Assembly (NCBI RefSeq): GCF_008728515.1
Contig: NC_044984.1
Location: 120,089,349-120,153,348, forward strand
Length of the DNA stretch: 64,000 nt
DNA from: Papio anubis
Taxonomy: Eukaryota > Chordata > Mammalia > Primates > Cercopithecidae
Direction of reading: 5' to 3'
Under the pieces are notes generated by a model that was given only the letters and a program-made list of their open reading frames with translations, did no database searches and had not been told where the DNA came from. Position numbers and translations under genes: made by a program. Positions 46,690-57,127 of the stretch are shown here, piece by piece; the first letter of the stretch is position 1, and every line of letters begins with the position of its first letter.

Positions 46690-47365
46690 ATTTTGTTTTA
46701 TTTTGCTCACTTTTACTGGAGTTGTCACTCTCATCATCTCTTGCATGAACCGTGCCTTCTAACTGGACTTCCCATGTCCCCTCTTACACCCTCAAATCCA
46801 TTCTCTACATTATAACCAGTGGGATCGTTTAAAATTTCCCTTTTCTATAAAATCCTCCTCTTTCCCACAGGCTTGTAACCCTTTCCCAGTTTCTCACCAT
46901 TCTTAGAAAAAAAGCAAATATTCTAAATTTTTCCAATAAAGCCAGGCCTCTTCTGGACTCCTCTGACTTTCCAGCCTTGGTCACACTAGGGTCCTCCATG
47001 CTTCTCCATGACCATTCCTGCTGGCCTTTCCCTTAGTTCACAATTTCCCCTCTGCCGGGATCAGTCTTTACCTGTCGTTACCTGGTTAGCCAGTCACCTT
47101 CCAGGTATCAGTTCAAGCATCACATTCCTAGGGAAGCCGTCTTTGATTCTGCAAGAGCAAGTCAAATCACACTATTTTACATGATGTTGGATTTTCTCTG
47201 TAGCTCTTATCCCATCACGGTCTTTTCCACACTAGCACGACCATGTAGATTGGCCTTGTAGCTCTCCGCTGGTGGTCATTTGACATACGTTTACATTTGT
47301 GTGAAGACTTGATTGTTTCCCCACTGGGGCTGAGACCTCATGGGGCTGGGGCAGGTCTGGTTTTG
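46690..47365 (+). mobile_element. L2 LINE, 3' third
   Basis: Sense L2 text in order: CTCTTACACCCTCAAATCC, CAGTGGGATCGTTTAAAAT, CAGCCTTGGTCACACTAGGG, CAGTTCAAGCATCACATTCC, GGGAAGCCGTCTTTGATTC and CACTGGGGCTGAGACC. Long but diverged. Confidence 0.75.
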
Positions 47366-47371
47366 CCCACC

Positions 47372-47786
47372 TGATATGGCTTAGATCTGTGTCCCCTCCA
47401 AGCCTCATGTTAAAATGTGATCATCAATGTTGGAGGTGGGGCCTAGTAGGAGGTATTTTGGTCATGGGGGCGGATCCCTCATGAATGGCTTAGCACTATC
47501 CTTTTACTGATGAGTGAGTTCTTGCTCAGTTAGTTCACACAAGATCTGGTTGTTTTAAAAGAGGGTGGCACCTCCCCAACCTTGCTCCTTGTCTCACTAT
47601 GTCATGCACTGGCTACCAGCTCACCTTCTGCCATGATTGTAAGCTTCCTGAGGACCTTACCAGAAGCACATGCTAGCACCATGCTTCCTATGCAGGCTGC
47701 AGAACTGTGTGCCAATTAAATCTCTTTTCTTTATAAATTACCCAGCCTCAGGTGTTCCTTTATGGCAACAAAGACAGACTAACACA
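47372..47786 (+). mobile_element. MSTB-type MaLR solo LTR with perfect 5-bp duplication
   Basis: Starts TGATATGGCTTAGATCTGTG and ends GACTAACACA. CCACC occurs at 47367-47371 and 47787-47791, the expected 5-bp MaLR target duplication. The LTR lies at the edge of the L2. Confidence 0.9.
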
Positions 47787-47850
47787 CCACCCTTATGTTC
47801 CCAGCTCTTACCTTGGGAGCAGATACTGTGGGCATGGAATTGCACTTGTT

Positions 47851-48110
47851 AAATGAATGAATGAATGAATGAATATCCCAGGTCCTATACTACATACTGG
47901 AGATAGAGGGATGGATAAGTTATGATCAGTGCCCTCAAGAAAATTAATAAGTAATTAAAATCAAGTGTGTATTGGCAGATATCTGTGAAAAATATGAGTA
48001 TATAAAATAGAAATGGTGAGACTTGGTGAGAATGAGGAAATAATGAGGATAATCTTCCCAGTGGATGTTTCATCTGAGCTCAGCAGAAAGAAATGAGCAG
48101 GAGTTACTGT
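47851..48110 (-). mobile_element. L2 3' end with GAAT repeat
   Basis: An AATG/GAAT run (47851-47875) followed by antisense L2: TACTGGAGATAGAGGGATGG, TCAGTGCCCTCAAGAAAAT and TTTCATCTGAGCTCAGCAG. Confidence 0.65.
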
Positions 48111-48602
48111 CAGCATATTCCACGGGCAGTGTTTCTTCCTGATTCTTCCGGTAACCCCTCAATGTTTATTTTTAGTTCACGTAGTTATGATAGGGCAGAC
48201 CTAGGATACCAGGTAAGTGATCAACCAAACCCAGAAGCTTTTATGAGTAAGATGAGCACCAGATTTTTTGCAGGAATAAAGGACTATGCAGGCAAAGCAG
48301 AATGTGCTGTGCTCTAGGGAGGGCCAAGGGACCAAGATCTGAGTGACAGTGATCAGAGCCCTCCCTCACTGAGGCTACAGGGAATTCATGGCTAGGCATG
48401 TCACCCTGTTTTTGGCCAATACAAATAATTTAAAAGGGTTTCAAAAGATGCAGGGGTGTGTGTGTGTGTGTGTGTGTGTTGGGGGGTGTGCTTGAAGTTG
48501 GTAGAATGTTAACCAACATAACAAGGAAGGAGAGCAAAAGAGAGTCTGATTATTCCTGGATCCAGCCACCCCTGAAGTTAGTCAACTGTCAAAGACTAAA
48601 AC
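48111..48602. other. Unassigned stretch
   Basis: No repeat or gene recognised apart from the GT run at 48455-48479. Confidence 0.4.
48455..48479. repeat. (GT)n microsatellite
   Basis: Short pure GT run. Confidence 0.95.
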
Positions 48603-48604
48603 AA

Positions 48605-48894
48605 GGCTGGCTCATGCCTGTAATCTCAGCACTTTGGGAGGGCAAGGTGGGAGGATTGCTTGCTTGAGGCCAGGAGCTGGAGACCGACCTTGGCAACATG
48701 GTGAGATTTCTGTCTCTTGCAAAAAAAAAAGTGTTGTGCATGGCGTGACACGCCTATAGTCCTAACTACTTGGGAGGCTGAGGTGGGAGGATCACCTAAG
48801 CCCAGGAGTTGAAGGCTGCAGTGAGCTATGATCGCTTCACTGTACTCCAGCCTGGGTGACAGAGCAAGACTCTGTCTCAAAAAAAAAAAAAAAA
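48605..48894 (+). mobile_element. AluJ, 5'-shortened
   Basis: Begins GGCTGGCTCATGCCTGTAAT, so part of the usual first 20 bases is lost. An A10 middle linker and AGCCCAGGAGTTGAAGGCTG mark an old Alu. Ends in A16. Confidence 0.9.
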
Positions 48895-49236
48895 GACAAA
48901 AATCAGACAAGTTAAGAAGATTGATTTTATCCAACCAATTGCAGTAGGAATAACACTGAAAATCTAAAGATGAGAGCGTCTCCATAGAGTGGTTTGGTCT
49001 TAAACGTTTATAGGGAGGGTACGCAAGTTTCAGATGGGAATATTTACAGCTGAGTTATTCTGCAAGCAGGGGAAGTCTCCATCGGCTGAACTGGAAGTGT
49101 TCTGCAGTTAGCTCATTTCAGAGGGGCAAGCAGTTCTAATCTCAGCTAATCATTCATGAGACACATAATGATAAATTGGCTGGGAATGAGGCAGGTTCAG
49201 ATGAAGGGAAGGGTCTGTGAAGGATCGTGAAGTGGT

Positions 49237-49409
49237 GGGAGGTGCCACACACTTTTAAATGAATAACTCACTCACTATAGCAAAGTTGGCACCAAGCCAT
49301 GAGGGGTCCGCTCCCATGATCCAAACACCTCCCATCAAGCCCACCTCCAGCAATGGGGATTATAATTCAACATGAGATGTGGGTAGGGACAAATATCCAA
49401 ACTATATGA
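49237..49409 (-). mobile_element. MST-type MaLR LTR fragment
   Basis: Antisense MST: GGAGGTGCCACACACTTTTA, CTCACTCACTATAGCAAAG, CAAGCCATGAGGGGTCCG, AACACCTCCCATCAAGCCC, AATTCAACATGAGATGTGGG and ATATCCAAACTATAT. About half an LTR. Confidence 0.88.
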
Positions 49410-49464
49410 CTTGGGTGAGTCAATAAACTTTCTCTTTTGCTTAAGGCAGTTTGGATTGGGTGGA

Positions 49465-49826
49465 TGATATGGTTTGGCTGTGTCCCCATCCAAATCTCAT
49501 CTTGAATTGTAGCTCCCATAATTCCCAAATGTCATGGGAGGGACCCAGTGGGAGGTAACTGCATCGTGGGGGCGGATCTTTCTCATGCTGTTCTCCTAAT
49601 AGTAAATAAGCCTCATGAGGCCTGAGGGTTTTATAACCTCAGAGCCCCTGCACATGCTTTCCTGCCTGCCGCCATGTAAGATATGACTTTGCTCCTCCTT
49701 TGCCTTCTGCCATGATTGTGAGGTCTCCCCAGCCATATGAACCGTGAGTCCATTAAGCCTCTTTCGTTGATAAATTACCTAGTCTCGGGTATGTCTTTAT
49801 TTGCAGCGTGAGAACTGATGAATACA
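49465..49826 (+). mobile_element. THE1-type MaLR solo LTR
   Basis: TGATATGGTTTGGCTGTGTC through AACTGATGAATACA, with TGCCTGCCGCCATGTAAG and TTGATAAATTACCTAGTC. Close to the THE1 consensus and full length. It lies about 55 bp after an inverted MST fragment. Confidence 0.93.
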
Positions 49827-50035
49827 GTTGGGTTTCTATTACAAAAACCCCCATTCTTATTGTTGCCAGAGCCTTTTGGGCAGAAAATTTGGGAATGGAC
49901 TTTTATAGGATCATTCCAAGCTGAGGCATGGGGCACAGCAGGGTGAAGGCCAGGAGGCCCCTGTGGCTGGGGCACAGACAGAGGGAAAGCAAGTGCACTG
50001 ATTTCCTGGGGCTGTCTGAAGAAATCAGCACAAGC

Positions 50036-50337
50036 AGTCGGTTGCGGTGGCTCATGCCTGTAATCCCAGCACTTTGGGAGGCCGCGGTGGGCGGATCACG
50101 AGGTCAGGAGATCGAGACTATCCTGGCCAACATGGTGAAACCCCGTCTCTACTAAAAATACAAAAATTAGCTGGGCGTGGTGGCTCATGCCTGTAATCCC
50201 AACTACTCAGGAGGCTGAGGCAGGAGAATCGCTTGAACCAGGGAGTTGGAGGTTGCAGTGAGCTGAGATCATGCCATTGCACTCCAGCCTGGTGACAGAA
50301 TGAAACTCTGTCTCAAAAAAAAAAAAAAAAAAAAATC
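50036..50337 (+). mobile_element. AluS/Y, first of a tandem pair
   Basis: Complete Alu with an A-tail. Its target duplication AAATCAGCACAAGC (50022-50035) reappears as AAATCATCACAAGC (50641-50654) only after the second Alu. The second therefore landed in the tail of the first. Confidence 0.94.
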
Positions 50338-50643
50338 GGCCGGGCGCGGTGGCTCAAGCCTGTAATCCCAGCACTTTAGGAGGCCAAGACGGGTGGATCG
50401 CAAGGTCAGGAGATCGAGACCATCCTGGTTAACATGGCGAAACCCCGTCTCTACTAAAAAATACAAAAAAACTAGCCGGGCGAGGTGGCGGGCGCCTGTA
50501 GTCCCAGTTACTCGGGAGGCTGAGGCAGGAGAATGGCATAAACCCGGGAGGCGGAGCTTGCAGTGAGCTGAGATCCGGCCACTGTACCCCAGCCTGGGCG
50601 ACAGAGCAAGACTCCGTCTCAAAAAAAAAAAAAAAAAAAAAAA
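50338..50643 (+). mobile_element. AluYR-like Alu, Old World monkey lineage
   Basis: Near-consensus Alu with CTCAAGCCTG (not CTCACGCCTG), GAGACGGG/AAGACGGG, AAAAACTAGCCGGGCGAGGT, GGCATAAACCCGGG and GAGCTGAGATCCGGCC. I know this set as diagnostic of cercopithecid AluYR elements, not human AluY. Inserted in the poly-A tail of the Alu before it, with an AAAATC duplication at each side. Confidence 0.88.
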
Positions 50644-51869
50644 TCATCACAAGCTGAATGGCTCAAACGACGGAAGTGTGTTGTCTCACAGTTCCGGAGT
50701 TCAGAAGTCTGAGGTCAAGCTGTGGGCGGGGTAGACGCTTTCTGGAGGCCGTGAGGGAGAATCTGTTCAGTGTTTCTCTTGCTACTGGTGGTTTGCTGGC
50801 AATCTTTGGCATTCCTTGGCTAGTAGAAGCAACTAATCTCTTCCCATGTGATGTTCTACCTGTGTGTGTGTCTACCTTCAAATTTCCCCTCTTCATCAAC
50901 ACACCTGTCCTATTGGATTAGAGGCCCACCCTTCTCCAGTATGGCCTCTTCTTAACTAATTCCACCTGCAATGACCCTGTTTCCAAATAAGGTTACGTCT
51001 GTGGTACTGGGGGTTAGGACTCCAGCATATGAATGGGGATGGGTACAATTGAGAGGAAGGTTAATAGGAGGCTTTGGGGTCTTCTGAGGAGTTCATGTTT
51101 TATGCTGCAGAAAACATAGTCCCTGAATTTTCGGGTGTATCAAATCACCTAAAACCACTCTGTATTTCCTGTAAGGAAACAGGGAGGTTGATGTCCTTAT
51201 TTTGTCCTGCTCCCACCCGCAACAGCCACAAAACCTAAAGACTGGCATCCTGCGTAAACCCTTAGCATTGCTGCTTTCAGATGGAAATATTCTCCCTCTT
51301 GACACAACTCGGCAGGGGGAAGTGACTCTAGACTGGATTTTTCTGGGCTGCTGAGCTGCGGCGGGCCTGCCATTGGCTGCCATTGCCACACACCCCTTCA
51401 CTGTTCCCTCCAGACCCCTTGAAGTCCTATTTTCTTCTTGGGACTGCGATGGGGGCAGTACAATGGCTCCCATTTGTCTGGGGAATCTGCACCATAAGGC
51501 AAGGGCAGAGCTCACCAGAGCTCCTGGAAGTGGTCACTGCAGGGCTCCAGTCCCAACCTGGTGTCCAGCAGCCAAAATGGACCTCCAGGTGTGTTGCAGT
51601 CTTCCCAGAGTGTTACGTTTCCTTTAAGAAATTGAAACAGATGCCCACATTAAAAATGAGCAGATTTTATATCAAAATGCAGATTCTTCATTTCTTTTTT
51701 AAAATCAGAAGCTTTGGCATCATTGGCAGTGGATTTCTGCATGCACCGTCCTGCAGGATCTGAGGCAATGCTTCCCACTTTATCTCACACGTCACTCCAT
51801 TGCTACCCTTTATGCCATCAGACTGGCCCCCATGGGTGTTTAAGTTTGAGACCTGGGTTACCTGTTTAA

Positions 51870-52110
51870 GGGAGAGAGCTTTGGATTCAGACAGAATTGG
51901 TAGAGTCCTAACTCTAATACTTAATAGCTATGATGCTAAGGCAAGCTGTTTGATCTCTTTGAGCCTCAGTTTTCTCATCTATAAAGTGGGAGTACAAGGA
52001 TAGTACCAAACTCATTGGGCTGTAGTGGAGAATACATTAGGCAAATTCTGCAACTGGCTCAGCCGGGGCCTAGGCCACTATGATTGCTTCTTCAATGGTA
52101 GAAGCTAGTG
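51870..52110 (+). mobile_element. MIR SINE, near full length
   Basis: Sense MIR in order: GAGCTTTGGATTCAGACAG, CTAATACTTAATAGCTATG, TGATCTCTTTGAGCCTCAG, TTTTCTCATCTATAAAGTGG, AAGGATAGTACCAAACTC. One of the best-kept MIRs here. Confidence 0.85.
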
Positions 52111-52319
52111 TATTAGGAGTTGCAGCAATAGTAGAGTTAGCAGCCATATTAATAGCATCTTTGTACCACTGGTGTTTTGCTCACTGAAGCAACCCGGGCT
52201 TGGAAAACTGGCAGGTACAAGAGAGGCAGGCTGATAGGCTGCAGCCAAGATCTTGTCAGAAGCCCAACATGGCAACCTGGTTTTAGGTCATTCCATCAAT
52301 CCAGAACCTGCTAGACACT

Positions 52320-52563
52320 TGTGCAAGGTGGGGAGCTTTGGTTGCAAGTAACAGAAACCACATGAGTATTGATGCTGCAAACAATAGACCCTCACCACCT
52401 TGCCACTAGTCTTGTCTCTGTATGGCTTTCTCTGAGTTCAGGTCCAGAGGAGGAAATCCATGCACCAAGGCTAGGCTTCCTCTGTGTGCCTGAGTTAGAG
52501 GAAGGTTGGACTAGAAAGTCTAATCTCCTTAGTAGTGAAGCCGTGAAAAGTCACACAATGGCC
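52320..52563 (+). repeat. Old interspersed repeat, family not named
   Basis: GGGAGCTTTGGTTGCAAGTA..CAGAAACCAC resembles text at 53130 (GGGATCTTTGGTTACAAGTG..CAGGAATCAC) in the same orientation. It adjoins the inverted-repeat arm listed next. Confidence 0.45.
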
Positions 52564-52795
52564 TTACCACTAGTCAGGGTACCTGACTATTGGACAACTC
52601 TTGCCCCCACACTAATGATGTTTCTTTGCTTCAAGACTAGAAGCAATATTTTGTGGCTGGTGTAGTCTTCATGCAACCAATAAAATCATTCCATATAGCA
52701 TGGCTTTCCAGAGTGACATATGATTGGACCAAAATTAAGACACGTAAATGTGGCTGTTACAGGAAATCGTCTTCTGTATTCTACGTAGAGAAAGT
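52564..52795 (+). repeat. Left arm of a 230-bp inverted repeat
   Basis: Its reverse complement matches 53350-53577 at roughly 80-85 percent by eye. For example CATTCCATATAGCATGGC here pairs with GCCATCCTATATGGAATG there, and TGGACAACTCTTGCCCC pairs with GGAGCAAGAGTTGTCCA. Both arms can be translated to the same short peptide text in opposite frames, which is how I noticed it. Confidence 0.9.
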
Positions 52796-53349
52796 CAGTC
52801 TTACCTCCCAAAGGAAAGACTTCATGCATACAAGACAATCCTACCCATGAAAGGGGAGGTAAAATGTTTCCTAGCATCAGAAATGTTACTCAAAGGGGTT
52901 CTGCTTTGGGTGAATTGAATTAGAAGATAAAAAAAGAATTTCTCTAGTTCTAAGATTCTTCATGTTTAAACATGTTTGGAACAAGAATCTATGGGGAACT
53001 GTATTCCAAGCAATTTAAATTTTCAGAGAGAACATTTAGGTGTCTTGGCAAATTCATTTTTGCTCTGGTTTTAACTTCATTGACTGGAGTAATATGGTTT
53101 GAAGTTCACAGGACTGCTGGATATTTTTGTAAGCTGGGATCTTTGGTTACAAGTGACAGGAATCACCTTGAGCTGGCTGAAACGGAAGTGGGTATCTATT
53201 AAAAGAAACAGAGTTGTCTCGTGGATTGCAAGAGCAAAACTGAAATTGGGTGTCAGCAACCAGGACCTGGAAAGACATTGGGATCTGAGGGGTCCTCTTT
53301 TTCCTGGCTTCTTATGTCTTCTGCAACCTCCCTGGTCCACAGATTGGTT

Positions 53350-53577
53350 TTCTCTGTGGCAGAAAGAAGATGGTTTCCCATAATAACCACATTTACACGT
53401 CTTAATTTTGGCCAGATCATACTTCACTCTGCAAAGCCATCCTATATGGAATGATTTTATTGGTTGCATGAAGACTATACCAACCACTAAATATTGCTTC
53501 TAGTTTTGAAGCAAGAAAAAAAAATCTTCAGTATTGGAGCAAGAGTTGTCCAATATTTAGGTACCTTGACTAGTGCT
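53350..53577 (-). repeat. Right arm of the 230-bp inverted repeat
   Basis: Reverse-complement partner of 52564-52795, with a spacer of about 555 bp. Similarity stops at GACTAGTG on the outer side and fades near GGTTTTCTCTGTGG on the inner side. Confidence 0.9.
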
Positions 53578-53935
53578 TAGGACTTCTTAGGAGCCACAGT
53601 TCCTATTTCAAAGCTTATCAAGGTTTGCATCAAATTATGGTCACTAATTGTTAAAACCGCATTTTCACAATAACAAAAGTGATGCTTTCTTATTTTCTAG
53701 CAAATTGAAACTAACACCTCCATTATGTATCACATTTTGAATTATTTGATGTACAGTTCCAACCTGTGAAGGAAAGTGGAGAATTTTAAAATCTGTTTCC
53801 ATATCTTTGCCAAAATGTTAGGTTTTTCTCCCACGGGGAAGTCATGAGCACCTTCTCTTAAAAATAGATGACGTTTTGGTTTGAAAAAAACTTCGGGTTT
53901 GTTCTATAGTACATTCACTTAAATATCATACTTAA

Positions 53936-54100
53936 TTTTTTTTTTTTAAACATAGGGATCTCACTTTATCACCCAGGCTGGAGCTTAGTGATGTGATGAT
54001 CATAGCTCATTGCAGCCTCAAACTCCTAGTCTCAAGTGATCCTCTCACCTTAGCCTCCCAAATAGCTGGGATTACTGGCATGAGCCCCCACATCCAGCTT
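53936..54100 (-). mobile_element. FRAM (free right Alu monomer) with target duplication
   Basis: Antisense right monomer only: poly-T, CACCCAGGCTGGAGCTTAGTG, TCATTGCAGCCTCAAACTCC, ATAGCTGGGATTACTGGC. ATATCATACTT (53923-53933) and ATATCACACTT (54103-54113) form an aged duplication. Confidence 0.85.
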
Positions 54101-54254
54101 GCATATCACACTTTTAAAGGAAAAGCTTTAGGGATGCTCTTTAGGTTAAAACTCCTTACAATGTGCCCTAGATGGCTTGCAATATTTCTATGCTGAATAT
54201 TGAAAGGAGTCAGATGCTGGGTTGAAAAAAAAGCCACACAGGTTCAGGTTTTTG

Positions 54255-54598
54255 TTGTGTGTGTGCGCGCATATGTGTGTGACTGTGTGTATGTGTGTGC
54301 ATGTGTGTGTGTGCACATGTGTGCACATGCCTGTGTGTGTATGTGTGTGTGCATGTGTGCACATGTGCGCATGTGTGTATATGTGTGTGCACATGTGTAT
54401 GTGTGTTCCTGTATGTATATGTGCATGCATGTGCATATGTGTATCTGTGTGCATGTGTATATGTGTGTGCATGTATGTGTGTACACGTGTGTGCATGTGT
54501 GTATGTGCGTGCATATGCGTGTGTGTGTGCATGTGTATATATGCATGTGCATGTGTATGTGTGTGCATGTATGTATGTGTGGGCATGTGTGTGTGTAC
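54255..54598 (+). repeat. Long imperfect TG/TGCATG/TGTATG array
   Basis: About 345 bp of alternating purine-pyrimidine DNA: GTGTGT, GCGCGC, GTGCATGTG and GTATATGTG. Open frames of 100-133 codons rich in Cys-Val (plus) or His-Thr (minus) arise from the repeat and do not code. Confidence 0.96.
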
Positions 54599-56237
54599 TA
54601 GTGAGTCTTGACCCGCCCTAGGTGCCTAGCTTTGCTTTTCCTATATTATTCTAGATGGAGCTCAGCGGCTTCTGATACTGGGAGGAAATGGTGAGCAGAA
54701 AGTGTATATGATTGCAGAGCAGTGATCCCAGTAAATGGCACGTATTTGTATGATCTTTTAGGAACAGTTACAAAGGACCTTCAATTCAGAGTTTGATAAA
54801 ATGAGGCAGAAAGGAGAGTATGATATGAAGGGGGAAAAAAGGTGGAAAGGGGTGAGAAAAGGAAGGAGGAAAGAATAGTAGGGTGTTGCCTGCATATTAA
54901 GTTAATTAGAGGCAAATTAAGTTAGTTGATGGTGCAATAGTTCTGAGAGAAGGGCTGTGTTTCTAGCAGGCTCTTTGCACAGGTTCAGGTGCCAGAGAGA
55001 AGACATAGCTGCCAATACTTTTCGCACCTGAATCCAGGAAAGTCAGGCCACTGTCAGCATGCAGCCCTCCCTCAAAGGCAGCCTCATGCCTCTTCTGGAG
55101 CCCTGGGTATTCTGGGGAGTCCTCAAGATACGGAGGTGTGACAATGCCATTGATGGGGTGGTTCTTATTTAATCTGAAAGCACAGCCCCTTTGATTTCTA
55201 CCGTGATCCCTTATTTAGGTGCCAGAGTAGGAAAACCCTTTAGTTTTTCTCTCATCCCTTGGTGCTCTCATGTTGAGGTCCCTGACTGTAGGGACCTCAA
55301 CCGGTCCCTACAATGGAGACACTGGTGTGCCATATATTAGTGTCAAAAGAGATGAACCTGCTCCTGGACAAGCTGATGGGCAGAAACATGACTCAGTAGG
55401 TCCTGGAATTCAGATAAACATCTGAACTTTTGAATGCTTATTGTATGGACCTTTACTGTTGATTTCGGCGTAGAGGGGCATAATCTATCACTACATCTAA
55501 ACTTATAAAGCGGAGACCATTATCTTTCTGCTCAAGGCTTCAAATAATGGTTGTACAATGATTTTTATTCCTGCACTGCACTTGGAGAGAAAAACTTTTC
55601 AGCAGATTTTATTAAAAGGCTTTTAATCCATGAAAGCTTAACCAGCTCAAGTGGGTTTAAAGCACCGCTGCTACTTCATAGAGGATACATGAAGCCTAGT
55701 TATCTAATAACCACCACTTGCTATAATAAAGATTTTGGATCAGAGCTGATGAATCACAATGTTTCTTAAATCCATTTCTGCCAATATCTCTAGACATTCA
55801 TAACCTCTTTTATTGCCTTCTCCTCCTTTGGGAGCTGAAGGGAGGGATGTTCTGTTACTTCCAAAGTCCCTGCAGCACCTGAATTGAGTTCCATTTTTTC
55901 CTCCATATATAAAGATACTTTTAGCCCTAATCCCACAGGAATGGTTTAGCGGTTTGTGGAAAACAAAACCTCATGGTTTTAAGCTGTTTTGTATGTTCAG
56001 AGAAGTCTGAGCTTTTACATAATACGTTTTCTTTTCCATGTTTCTCCAAAAAATAGTATTGAACAATTTTGCACCCATTCTTCTTTCCAGGAGGAACATT
56101 TTCCTCCCAGGCTCTTGGCCTTTACCAAAGGGGGCTCACATACAAGTTCTCTGCAATGATAACACAATATTAATGATAATAATGGGCACCTGACTTTGTT
56201 TGTAGATATTTTTAGATCTAATTCACACATCTAATAG
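54599..56237. other. Single-copy stretch, possible conserved non-coding element
   Basis: No repeat recognised. 55440-55760 is AT-rich, complex and keeps CpG (TTTCGGCGTAG, AAGCGGAG, GCACCGCTG), suggesting constraint. A cluster of overlapping hairpins lies at 55272-55312. Confidence 0.4.
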
Positions 56238-56345
56238 AAAAATTACTAATACTTATTAATCATAAGCCAGGTGTAGGGCTCAGCACTGTGCTTGCATTGT
56301 CTCCTTCAGTTGCGCCAACAATATTCAAGGATGGGTGATGTTCCT
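56238..56345 (-). mobile_element. MIR SINE fragment
   Basis: AATACTTATTAATCATAAGCC, GTGTAGGGCTCAGCACTGTGC and TTGCATTGTCTCCTTCAG fit antisense MIR (TTATTGAGCAC..GCCAGGCACTGTGC..ATTATCTCATT). Confidence 0.55.
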
Positions 56346-56674
56346 GTGGCAGAGACTGGCTGTCTGGTTTCCAAACATTGCCTTTGCCTCCGAGGCTTTA
56401 GCCGAATGGCATTTTCCAGCATCCATTCATTGTATTCTGGCTCATGGAATGGGATGTGCACGTTTGCAGCTCTCTCCATGTAGCCTCCTACTCAGTCCTT
56501 CACACGCTCCCTTTCCTTGTCTCTTGGCCAGATGCAGAGGATATGAGTAAAGGTCCCGAGGCCCTACAGGATGGCAAGGCTTGAGTGGGAGGAAGCCTGA
56601 GTCCCTGAACGACTGCATGGAGTCTCCCTAGGAAGATGAGCGGGGACATCATCTGCCTGTGAGCCCAGCTGATT

Positions 56675-56842
56675 TGTTGGCTCAGGCTGCTGTAACAAAG
56701 TGCCACAGAGCCAGGATCCCAGCTTTACAACCTCATTTAACCTTAATCGCTTCTTTAAAGGCCCTATCTCCAAAGCCAGTCCTGTCTAGGGTTAGGACTT
56801 CAACATTTGAATTTGAGGAGAAAACAGTTCACCGTAACAACC
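56675..56842 (-). mobile_element. MLT1 LTR remnant with internal deletion
   Basis: CTCAGGCTGCTGTAACAAAG is followed almost at once by TTTAACCTTAATCGC, TTTAAAGGCCCTATCTCC and GGGTTAGGACTTCAAC, so the middle of the LTR is missing. Confidence 0.75.
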
Positions 56843-56979
56843 AGTGTGGTCCAGCCTTGGATAATGACTCTTCTGGATATTAACAGAGAATAGTCACACA
56901 AGAGAGAAACTGATTATCAAATTTCCTGGAAATATATTTGCACTCGTCAGTTTGTCATTGTCTTGTGTTCACTAAAACT

Positions 56980-57127
56980 GCTGAATTCTACGTATTTGAG
57001 CATCTGAGAGAGATACAGATATACATACATATATTACATACACATATATGCATGCATACATTACATACACATATATACATACATACGTGTGTGCATATAT
57101 ATATACATAGAATACGTAGAATTCAGC
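56980..57127. repeat. 17-bp perfect inverted repeat around a CATA/TATATG microsatellite
   Basis: GCTGAATTCTACGTATT at 56980-56996 and its exact reverse complement AATACGTAGAATTCAGC at 57111-57127 enclose 114 bp, mostly ATACATAC and TATATG units (57012-57110). Confidence 0.95.

Larger units (their letters stand above)
49996..51052 (-). mobile_element. MLT1-type MaLR LTR split by two tandem Alus
   Basis: Antisense MLT1: ATTTCCTGGGGCTGTCTGAA, then two Alus, then GAATGGCTCAAACGACGG, TTGTCTCACAGTTCCGGAG, CTTTGGCATTCCTTGGC, CCCACCCTTCTCCAGTATGG, CCAAATAAGGTTACG and GGTACTGGGGGTTAGG. Confidence 0.9.

Noticed and set aside
54188..54621. Cys-Val-rich and His-Thr-rich frames of 100-133 codons on both strands
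   Set aside because: Stop-free translations of a TG/CA array.
55272..55301. Perfect hairpin as a microRNA precursor
   Set aside because: A 12-bp stem is far too short for a typical precursor stem of about 30 bp, and there is no extended pairing outside it.
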